Below, piece by piece: positions 56,310-64,000 of a stretch of 64,000 nt of DNA. How positions within the stretch are numbered: position 1 is the first letter of the stretch; each line of letters starts with the position of its first letter. The stretch lies in NCBI GenBank assembly GCA_948470475.1, contig OX419335.1:26773161-26837160 (forward strand). The letters run 5' to 3'. The position numbers and the translations under genes are program-made. Source of the DNA: Galaxea fascicularis. Taxonomy: Eukaryota; Cnidaria; Anthozoa; Scleractinia; Euphylliidae. The notes below the pieces were generated by a model that was given only the letters and a program-made list of their open reading frames with translations, did not search any database and was not told the origin of the DNA.

Positions 56310-56975
56310 TCAGTTCGGAGGGACAACCATCAATTCTTCGCGGACAAAGCTGCGTTTCGGTCCGTAGCAAAGCCAATACAAGACAGGTTGACCCTGTTTC
56401 ACCATTGTGCAGGCAACCTCGGAAGTTTCGACCAATTCGGATCTGTCGCTCATCGCCTTCCGCCTTCCAATCCGCCGGGAGCCAGCAAATAGTGAACCTC
56501 TACGTCGGAGGGAAGGGCTCTCTCAGCTGCGCCGACAGGTCTTCGGTAGGGAGCTGTCGAAGCTTGGGCATAAACAGGCCGTTTCTTGATCGCGTCAACA
56601 GGTTTTTGCCCCGTCACCCGCATGACTCATCCGTTAAGAGCGGCAACAACTGTCGACAGCCTTTTCACCCACATCCATGCTCGCTCGCCAGCGGGCAAGC
56701 GCATCTCGACAGCGTGACCGAAAAGCTGCTTAGCAAGAGTGCGGTTGAATCGCTCGATAATCGCTTGGTCGTGGTGAACTTCAGGAATTCCTCGCCGGAT
56801 GGCTGTTCCATGACATTCCATCGCTTGCGTGACAGCGCCCATGAATTCTCGGCCAGGATCGACTCGCAGGCTGGCAATGTCGACAACAGTCGGCGCGTAT
56901 TTGAAAACCTTACGCCCGACTGTGACGAAACCTCGCCACAAAGGTGGGCACTCTCTAACAAACAAGAACACTAAG
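56310..56975 (-). pseudogene. Polinton-type retroviral-like integrase fragment
   Basis: The minus strand reads SLRVDPGREFMGAVTQAM (second catalytic D region of an rve fold), then HHDQAIIERFNRTLAKQLFG with the catalytic E, and MRLPAGER...WVKRL. The C-terminal part to about 56310 is in shifting frames (LALLRTETQLCPRRI region). The N-terminal zinc-binding part and first D are missing. It converges tail to tail with the polymerase, about 20 bp apart. Integrase plus PolB is the signature of Polintons. Confidence 0.7.
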
Positions 56976-56999
56976 CATAAACAAACCCGAGAAAACACG

Positions 57000-57523
57000 C
57001 AACAACAATACATAAGTCTACAAGTATTTATTACAACAATTACACTAAAAATAACATGCTTTAAATAGGATTACTAATGATAATACAAAGTAAAACTAAT
57101 TCTTAAATAACTTTACCTAGAGCAATTTTAAAACCTAAACAAGAACACTAATTATTTACAACTTTTTTACAGCAGTTTACTGTCCAGTTCCTTTTTCGAA
57201 ATCCTTGAAGTCCGCCCATACCAAACCCAAACCAACTCCACAAAAAACCAAAAAGGACCAACTCCGCAATCGTACTTCTCTTTGGTTCAGACCACTCTAA
57301 CGCACTTACTTCGTTTTGTCTTCGAAGGCTTTCAGCACTTCTTTCAAACACGAGGCTCCTAATCTTTCAGCTCCTCACGCCTCCACTGACAAATGGGTTT
57401 TGTCGACTTGTAATGGCTGGCGCCTGCCAATGACTTCTTGGCAGTGAATTGGTTTCCCTCTACTCTTCTTCTTGCCCTCCGGCTTAGTAAATCAAACACT
57501 CTTTTCCTTGCTTTCTTGCTTCA
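57000..57523. other. Unassigned spacer after the integrase fragment
   Basis: AT-rich; open frames of 67-79 codons show no family features. Nothing recognised. Confidence 0.4.
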
Positions 57524-58583
57524 AAATCTGTAGTCTCCCTCGCAGCCGTTTTTAGTCTCGTCACGCAACGCTCCTCCCCACAAACGGCTGCTCACATTCG
57601 AAAAACATTCCTTTCTACCACTTCAACCAATCACCATTTGGGTTACATATATCGGGAACTCTACGCGCCAAAGTAATGTAACCAATTATATTGTTTGTTT
57701 CATCTTGGAGTTCAAAGCTTTCAGGTAAAATGGGGTTGGAAGGCGTACACGACTCCTGTTCGCGCGTTTGCCGCTTCTGTCTCGGTTCTATTGACAGATT
57801 TAGCTTCTTGCTTGTTTTAAGTGTGGCAACACGGTGGTTTAGAGGATTGCATGATGGTGATGGTGATTGAAACAGCCATGTGCGTAAATGTCGGATGTAA
57901 TGTATTTTGATACCAAAGGTCATTTCTGGGTTTAAATTCTGCATTTATCGCCTGTTTGTTTTGACCCTGGTTGTTTCTGTTTAGCGACTGTGGTCCTTTA
58001 TATGCCATCTGAAGCATTTTGTCTAGCTTAGGTTTGGCTCGTTTCAGTGCGTTCAGTGACAGAACAGCCTCTCTCTTGTTATCAAGGATAAGAATTTTGA
58101 GTCGCGTAATATGATCATTTTTATCTTGCAGTGTTTGTACATTACCGGACCCGGTTATTTGGTTTTGTAGCAAGACGTTGTGTTTCTTTTGCGACTATTC
58201 GTATCTTTATCCTTTCTTTAGTGTTGTAGCTTCTAAAAGCGAGCTATGCAACACGTGAAGTTGAGTGCTCAAATCCGCTCTAATTATATGGCTGTGTCTT
58301 TGTTATCGTTTCACTCCGCTCTGTAGCTGCGGTTATAGTGTTTTCCTCGTTTTGTTTATGCCAGTGGTTTCGGCTGTGTTTGGGTACGCCATTAAATGAT
58401 AGAAACGATGTCGATTACAATCTCCAGTGCTCTGATTGGTCACATAAGAAACAAAGTCAGTGATCTCATTGGGGCAAAGACTACAAAGGGAAAGGAATGT
58501 TTTTCGAATGTGAGCAGCCGTTTGTGGGGAGGAGCGTTGCGTGACGAGACTAAAAACGGCTGCGAGGGAGACTAAAAAATCTG
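57524..58583. mobile_element. TIR element carrying the 640-bp module
   Basis: Inverted ends of about 95 bp: AGTCTCCCTCGCAGCCGTTT, TTAGTCTCGTCACGCAACGC and GCTGCTCACATTCGAAAAAC on the left, matched in reverse at 58490-58583. The interior is mostly the module shared with 45.7 kb. About 1.06 kb, no transposase. Confidence 0.7.
57722..58380. repeat. 640-bp repeated module, copy 2
   Basis: Same sequence and orientation as 45701-46340, starting GGTAAAATGGGGTTGGAAGG. The minus-strand frame is open for 118 codons here (57817-58173). It lies in an element with different terminal repeats from copy 1. Confidence 0.55.
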
Positions 58584-59383
58584 CTGCACATGGCGTTTAC
58601 TCCTAACATTTATATATTTATGCTAATTCATGTACAATCAACACTTATCTTACATACATATAGTTTAAACATGATACCTCACACTCCTACGGTTACAACG
58701 CTTTACTAAATCAACACTTAAGTACAATAAACTTACTGGCTATTCTTATAATTACAAAACACCTCTAATTACAAGCTAAACACTACAATGACTAATTAAC
58801 ACTAACACGAAGAATTGAAAAACAAAAATGAAATCATCACACCGACTCGGTCATGGGGCATGAAGAGCAGATCAGCGTGGTGCACCACGTTGGGCACAGG
58901 CGTTTGGCTGAAGCTTTTCATACCTTAAAAATGCCCCTTTTTTCTCACCAGGGGGAGAGCTCATGATCACCTTTATCCGATCTATCAGGTTGAACGTTGT
59001 GTACGGCGCCCAGAAAGCCTGCAACCCTCCAAGTTGCGACCATTTTAGTCGCCATGGCGACTAGAGTTTTGGAGCTGGCGACTAACTTGAAAGGGAAGTC
59101 GCCAGTCCGGCGTCTGAAATCGATGTGATAAAAATCCGGACAAAAAAAAAAGGGCTGTGAGCGTTATGAATTCACTTGTTAAATTTAACTTCATTTGCCA
59201 TTTTAATCTACTGAAATTGAGACAAAAATAGTACCTTATTCTCACCGTTCTCTCTCTCACGCTTGCTTGAGAGTGGGCACCGACAGTCTCTAAGTTAAGG
59301 CGTGCTCTAAAGTCCCAAATTGCAGGACCAGAAGACATTCCCGTTCTCAGTCTCCCAAACTCAAGGCACCCCATCCTAAAAAT
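58584..59383. other. Spacer between the TIR element and the DIRS element
   Basis: Holds a small cluster of AGTCGCCA/TGGCGACT repeats (about 59030-59110) and a T-rich tract. The 109-codon minus-strand frame at 59045-59374 shows no family features. Confidence 0.4.
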
Positions 59384-60595
59384 TCATAACAAGGTGCACA
59401 GGAACTGGGAAGCATGTGGAAAAGCGGATTCAAAGTTCTTCAGACGGTTAATGTCCATGTAGTTGTCTGTTAGTGTCGATTTCACGGAACAGTCTGCAGA
59501 CAACAAATGAGAGGGACTGCCTACACGAAGAACCTCCGCCAGTTTCATGTAGTAAAGAGCTGTTTCTTTGTTGTTCCACCCTACATGAGACATGATGTCC
59601 GTCAACTGGGAGCCAGATAATGCTAATGTTATAGCTGAGCCTGAACGGAAGCTGTACAGCGTTTCTCCCTCGTCGATCTGAGCTTCTTTCAAATATAGCT
59701 TCAAACGAGCCTCTGCTGAAGAGCTTGTGAATGGCCTGTTCACAATATGACCTTGAGGATTGGTTGGTCGGAACAAGTAGCCGTTAGTTACGGAAACCCG
59801 TAACTCGGAAGCTACAGCAACATATGTTTCAATGGCTTTAACCGGACACAACTCAGGGTTGGGATGTCTCCGAATTCCGAATACATTGGAAGCGCCATCC
59901 CGCAAGGTTTTTCCCCATACGTGATTAAACAACAGCCCATCGTCCTGCGGGAAACGCAAGATCTCTCCTGTTCTTACCATGCTAAGATCAGAACCACGAT
60001 CCCCACTAAAGAATAATGCTTTGAAAAAGGCCTGGTCTTGCGCCAATACAAATAGACCGAATGGGTTGACCGACCGCTCCGCAATTTTCCGATTCATATA
60101 GCGGGCCAGAAGCAACAATTTAGTTAAAAATAGGGGAACTGCTTGCTTTGGCGTTATGTGAGCTCGTAATTGTTCCTCCGTTGAAGCCTTTAGATATTTT
60201 TGCACTTCAAGTGAAGCCGCAGGATTACCTAAACCTAACAGCAAGTTCCAATCCCCACAGCGTCCAGCTTCCTTAAATATGGCTCGTAGTTTCCCTATAT
60301 AGGAGTCGATTGTTTTGTTTGCCACGCGTTTTGGACACTTACACTTGGCTGTACTTTGAAGTTTGGAGTCGGAACACCCATGACTGTGTACCCCCGTTTT
60401 GCCATGCCGGTCCTTCCAAGCCAAGAAATGAGTGATATCAGTAGAGCTGGCCGAAAGGATTGTCTTACTGTTCGGAAGAGACGCCAAGAAGGTTTCAAAC
60501 TCTGTGCGAAGCGAGCATTTCTGCTTGCAGTATGACGATTGGAGGGAGGCATTCTTAAGGTGTTCTAAACGGTCATCAGTGGCCTTAAGGTCCAC
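59384..60595 (-). CDS. Tyrosine recombinase of the DIRS element
   Basis: 403 open codons from ATG. N-terminal core-binding-like half with a Cys/His cluster (CSDSKLQSTAKCKCPK). Catalytic half: first Arg in FFSGDRGSDLSMV, second Arg in ETLYSFRSGSAITLA, the box-II His/Trp region in MSHVGWNN, nucleophilic Tyr in KETALYYMK. It integrates circular cDNA without target duplication in this class. The usual H of the HxxR box appears as Y (YSFR). The frame is uninterrupted, unlike the polymerase relic around it, so this element is younger. Confidence 0.75.
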   Translation of the reverse strand: MDLKATDDRLEHLKNASLQSSYCKQKCSLRTEFETFLASLPNSKTILSASSTDITHFLAWKDRHGKTGVHSHGCSDSKLQSTAKCKCPKRVANKTIDSYIGKLRAIFKEAGRCGDWNLLLGLGNPAASLEVQKYLKASTEEQLRAHITPKQAVPLFLTKLLLLARYMNRKIAERSVNPFGLFVLAQDQAFFKALFFSGDRGSDLSMVRTGEILRFPQDDGLLFNHVWGKTLRDGASNVFGIRRHPNPELCPVKAIETYVAVASELRVSVTNGYLFRPTNPQGHIVNRPFTSSSAEARLKLYLKEAQIDEGETLYSFRSGSAITLALSGSQLTDIMSHVGWNNKETALYYMKLAEVLRVGSPSHLLSADCSVKSTLTDNYMDINRLKNFESAFPHASQFLCTLL

Positions 60596-60984
60596 AGAGA
60601 TTTTAGAACTTGGGGCCCTTTTTGGGACCGTCTTCCTTCGATAGCCGCACAGTTGGTAGAAAAGGAACAGGTCGTCATTGGGGTGGCTGGAACAAACGCT
60701 CGCGCGGCTGGAGGCAGATCATAAAGAATATGAAAAGAAAAATGTGTCCTGTCCATTTTGTTTAAATCTATTTAATTCAGTTTACTTTTATTATTTTATT
60801 GTATTTTATTTTGAATATAAATATATCTGTAGCCACCAAATGAACTGTGAAAACACGCATTAACGAGCAATGATTTATTCACATACTTGAAAACATATAA
60901 ATGTTTTTTGCTCGTTGAGTTGTTTTGTTCCATTATTTCTTCCATTCTGCATGTCATATATATTTACAAATATATGCTTCAAAT

Positions 60985-62539
60985 TACAAAGTTATTATTA
61001 TATTGTAAGATATTACTGCGAAAGCTCAAGACAAGAGGCACCACTAGCTTATCGGAGGCGGAAGACCCAGAGATCCCAAGGGAGAGGCCAATTGCTTGAA
61101 AATCCATTCTTAGATGGCGTGAGAAGAGCCCAACGGTTCCGGCAACAGCTAAAAGGTATCGTGAATGACATGAGGATGCTAAAGAGGGCCACCAAAAGCG
61201 CCTTGGGCATACGTCGGGTACCACGATGGTGTACGATAGTCATAAGCTCCCCATATACTTAATAACATGAGGTATAAGGCAGATCGGTGGTAAGACGTAT
61301 GGGTTCTTAAATACAGAGGCATCGTAGAGATCAGGGGACTGTGCGAAAACGTTGACTCCCAGAGATCCCGGGAGAAGAGTCTCAGAAAAGAATGACAACT
61401 GAGCACCTGATAAGTCAGATTGGGCGTTTCTTGGACGTTCCATAAGGTCTACAGAGTGTTCGTCTTGGCCGCCATACAACTCTTGTACTACCATCCATAG
61501 AGATGGGCACAATTTGGCATCCTGCAGACTAAGGCATCGTGACGGGGAATCGGCTTGGTTCCGAGAGCTAGGCACAAAGGTAAGGTGCAAATCGATAATG
61601 AGTTTCGTCATAGTGTGGAACAATTTCTTCAAGGCACCTGAAAGCGATTGAGAACGAGAGCCCTGTCGGTTCCATGAACGGATTAGGGCCATACTGTCGA
61701 CAAAGGCATCGACCCATGAGTTTTTGATGGTTTCAGCGAACGACTCAAGGACGTTATTTAATGCCAAGGTCTGCTTAGTGGCGATATCGGCTTGTGTTGT
61801 TGAGGCGTCCCAGTAATCATGAACATTCGCCTCAATGGCATTAGGGCCCAACGCACCTCCCCAAGTAAAGCGAGATGCGTCGGAGAACAGCTTGACACGT
61901 GTGTGTTTTTCAGATCGCCAAGGAAGAAAACCGTCCCAGGTCTCAAGGAAGAGCCAGTGCTCAATCTCATTCCTCAGAGCTGGAGACATCTTTACAGGTC
62001 GCGAAGAGCGAGTGGCGCGAGACACAGCTAGGTTAATTTCATTAACATAAAGCCTTGTACCCGGAACTGCCAAGCTCAAAGACATGCATTTTCCGCTGAG
62101 CCTCTGCAGAGTAAATAGATCGAGGGTGTCGCGAGGCAATGTCTCCTTTATGAGACGAAGAAACTTTTCCTTTTTGAGAGGCAACAAAGTAAAAGCCTGT
62201 AGCTCCGAATCGATGACAAAACCAAGGTATGGGACCTGTTTTTGGGGGGTAAGTTTAGACTTCGCCAGACCTATGAAGTAGCCAAGGGAAGTTAAGATGT
62301 AACAGGTGAGGAAAATACCCGCGAGTGCCAGAGCAAAATTCACTTCATTCCCTGAAGCAAGAGTTTGATGGGCGGATGGCAAGGTGACACCTGGAAATGA
62401 CAATTGGCCATTATGTCGGTCGTCAATGTACAAGGAAGAGGGAATATTCCACGACCGAAGCCTATGCGACGCGACAAGACCAGTCGTATGATAAATGTAT
62501 GCGGAGGATTTCCAGCCAAAAGGGATACATTCACTCATA
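60985..62539 (-). pseudogene. DIRS reverse transcriptase-RNase H, truncated and frameshifted
   Basis: Main open frame 62631-61240; its first 31 codons are MITE sequence. RT: CIPFGWKSSAYIYHTTGLVA, catalytic SLYIDDRHNG, PYLGFVIDSE; RNase H: VKLFSDASRFTWGGAL, SSRNQADSPSR. After a +1 shift near 61240 the C-terminal part (PDVCPRRFWWP) continues to about 60985. The upstream RT motif (the first catalytic Asp) is missing at the MITE junction, so the enzyme cannot be active. Confidence 0.75.
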
Positions 62540-62901
62540 GCCTGAGTATCAGGCCCTATAGGGGAAGCGGGGACGAGGGGAAGGAAGAGAAGGGCCTGAC
62601 ACAAAGCCATTGATTCGCTTGTGTCCAACATCCAGATTCTGGATGTTTCACTAATTGGTCAAAAGACAATAAGAAACGTCACGTGAGTCAACCGGAAGTC
62701 AAGTTTCCAGCGCAGGGGTTACAGACGCCATATTGAAGTTTACTCACATGACAGTTACCGGAAGTGATTTTGATTGGCTAATTATAAAACGCGCTGTCTG
62801 GGGGTGGAAGGCTTCTGAGAAGCTGTTCGTGCCAGGCGTTTCTTCCTTCGCTTTCTCGCTCTTTTTGCCTTCCCCACTCTAGAAACGCCTGATACTCAGG
62901 C
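62540..62901. mobile_element. TA-flanked MITE at the DIRS/Polinton junction
   Basis: Ends GCCTGAGTATCAGGC and GCCTGATACTCAGGC, continuing as a diverged inverted repeat of about 70 bp (GGGGAAG, GGAAGGAAGA). TA on both sides (62538-62539, 62902-62903) fits a target duplication. No ORF of its own; codons at its left edge extend the RT frame by chance. Confidence 0.65.
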
Positions 62902-63420
62902 TAATACGATACATTGACACTCGCACTCGCCAAATCGGGAAGGAAGAATTCGACAACGAAAGTGTAATAGCCGAACGGAAGCGGGTGCATGTTGAACCCG
63001 ATTCGTGAGCGGTAGCTGTTGCTTCCCGCATCTTTGATGACGACGAGTTGGTAAGCGTTCCGGTCTATCTGGTGGGGGGAGGCGGGAAAAGTAGTGATGG
63101 TTACTTGAAAGGGTGTCTCTGGTGCCCGGAAGGCGAAATCTCCACGTATTTTTTGTATTTTGATGTGATTTGTGTGTGCAGGGCTGTGTTTGCGTCGCCC
63201 ACATATTTTTTATTCACAGCCAAGGTGTCGTCGGCAGGGGTGTCAGGAAGGTTGACGATGTTGTTTTTGTCCACGTCGAGAGTGGCCAGCAATTTGTTCG
63301 TTCCGTTTTTCGTGCGGCAAAGATTTCCTCGAGCTGCTAATTCGCGCAAAACAGCCGTTTCCAATGGTTGCGCTTTTTTTTGTGGTTTCTGTTGCCACAA
63401 ATTTGAAGGGGTGCAAAAAA
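62902..63420 (-). pseudogene. Fibre-like protein remnant, Polinton part
   Basis: The minus strand reads LDVDKNNIVNLPDTPADD then TLAVNKKYVGDANTALHTQI (63400-63101), a pattern seen in viral fibre/tail-like proteins, and after a frameshift at about 63110 a beta-rich stretch (DRNAYQLVVIKDAGS, GYYTFVVEFFLPD). It is cut by the MITE at 62902. Function is inferred from pattern only. Confidence 0.45.
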
Positions 63421-63575
63421 CACGTTTGGAACTTGTTGTCGTGCAAACGCCTTCTCAGGTCACTTGTGTGCCCGACTTTGAACACTTGGTTGGCGCCGAA
63501 GTAGGTGTCAAAAGTGATGTGGTGGGCGACGTAGAAGCCTGGTATCTTTATCGAGGTATACCGGGGTGCATATCT
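63400..63575 (-). pseudogene. GIY-YIG-like (T5orf172/MUG113 type) nuclease fragment
   Basis: The minus strand reads IPGFYVAHH, then FKVGHTSDLRRRLHDN and FLHPFKFVATE. This matches the GFY...YKxGxTxxLxRRL pattern of GIY-YIG-fold nucleases. It follows the stop codon of the upstream ORF in the same frame and runs into the fibre-like piece through a frame change near 63410. The later catalytic Glu region is not seen. Confidence 0.45.
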
Positions 63576-63980
63576 CTAAATGACCGTTTCATCGCCGCTG
63601 TCGAGGTCGAATTCCTCGTCACCGCTGCCAAAATCGAATTCCTCGTTCGCCTCCATTGCAACTTCAACTTCGGCAAGTAAAATCTCTTCGCGGAGCTCTT
63701 TTAAAAGATTTTCTGGAATTTTCAGGGGAGGAATGGCGTGGGTAACCATCCAGCGGTTTTTTCCGGCGAAAATTTCTCGAGGGTCCTCTTCCTCCTCAAG
63801 GAATTTTGCAATAAGCTTTTCGCTGAGGGAGGATAAATTATCTTGAATTACGAACCCGTCCTCTACAACTTGCTCTTGCATCTTCTCGCGGAATTGTTCA
63901 TAATCCTCATGCTCGCCAGGATTACTGCAGGAACCGAGGGGTCCTCTCCATCTGTTTGGGGTGGGCTGCCGGGCTGTCAT
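63576..63980 (-). CDS. Acidic protein ORF of unknown function
   Basis: 134 codons from an ATG at 63980. A polar N-terminus and a helical middle (LSSLSEKLIAKFLEEEEDP, ENLLKELREEILLAEVEVAM) lead to an acidic tail with a doubled GSGDEEFD/DSGDE motif. No stop or frameshift. It may begin further upstream, outside the window. No family recognised; probably a Polinton accessory gene because of its place. Confidence 0.5.
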   Translation of the reverse strand: MTARQPTPNRWRGPLGSCSNPGEHEDYEQFREKMQEQVVEDGFVIQDNLSSLSEKLIAKFLEEEEDPREIFAGKNRWMVTHAIPPLKIPENLLKELREEILLAEVEVAMEANEEFDFGSGDEEFDLDSGDETVI

Positions 63981-64000
63981 TGGTCCTCCTGGCTTGCTTT

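Larger units (their letters stand above)
59384..62539 (-). mobile_element. DIRS-type tyrosine-recombinase retrotransposon, 5' truncated
   Basis: Minus-strand order RT-RNase H (62539-60985) then tyrosine recombinase (60595-59384), as in the DIRS order. Gag and the first RT motifs are missing; the sequence stops at the TA-flanked MITE. Inverted and split terminal repeats typical of DIRS were not found by eye. It separates the two Polinton parts. Confidence 0.7.
52960..64000. mobile_element. Polinton/Maverick relic, interrupted, running past the window end
   Basis: Polymerase (+), integrase (-) and, after a gap filled by younger elements, GIY-YIG-like, fibre-like and acidic ORFs (-) at 62902-63980. 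The right end lies outside the window. A clear terminal inverted repeat was not found on the left, so the left limit is approximate. No capsid, protease or packaging ATPase gene is seen. The pieces on either side of the DIRS element may come from one element or from two. Confidence 0.6.

Overview
This is eukaryotic nuclear DNA with small exons, GT-AG introns and many transposons. The mix of Penelope-like ends with hammerhead cores, CR1/L2-type LINEs, Ty3/gypsy and DIRS elements, a Maverick/Polinton relic, tRNA-like repeats and many foldback MITEs suggests an anthozoan cnidarian, most likely a reef coral. That placement is inference from repeat and protein style, not from a marker gene.

Host genes, all on + unless stated. 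(1) 145-9818: fourteen phase-consistent exons, 638 codons, ending in a stop. They are the C-terminal end of a giant RNF213-like (mysterin) E3 ubiquitin ligase that starts before the window. (2) 11985-13588, minus strand: a decayed GH116/DUF608 (GBA2-like) glucosylceramidase pseudogene. (3) 16560-52606: the 5' end of a second RNF213-like gene in the same orientation. It has an N-terminal zinc ribbon, a long low-complexity region, a CBM20-like domain and the start of the N-terminal arm. The two genes form a head-to-tail tandem pair. Gene 2 loses its exon succession at about 52.6 kb, where transposon sequence begins, and its AAA+ core and RING are not in the window.

The most unusual host feature is an array of one 285-bp phase 1-1 exon in gene 2. 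There are four intact copies (20989, 29454, 32663, 34662) and one truncated copy (31426), spread over 14 kb by segmental duplication that carried LINE fragments along. Any number of intact copies keeps the reading frame, so the disordered linker could vary in length.

Transposon layers. 14.1-15.7 kb: foldback elements inside foldback elements. 22.0-22.6 kb: a CG-rich foldback. 23.65-29.2 kb: a minus-strand gypsy element split inside its reverse transcriptase by a plus-strand gypsy element with 175-bp LTRs, flanked by the 5-bp duplication GGCAC. 38.1 and 42.4 kb: Penelope-type segments with hammerhead cores. 45.2-47.3 kb: a long inverted-repeat element with hammerhead-like cores in both arms. 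51.1-52.1 kb: a LINE RT. From about 53 kb to the end: a Polinton relic with protein-primed-type DNA polymerase B, retroviral-like integrase, a GIY-YIG-like nuclease fragment and a fibre-like remnant. It is interrupted by an inverted-repeat element, a DIRS-type tyrosine-recombinase retrotransposon and a TA-flanked MITE. I see no rRNA, CRISPR or prokaryotic operon structure.
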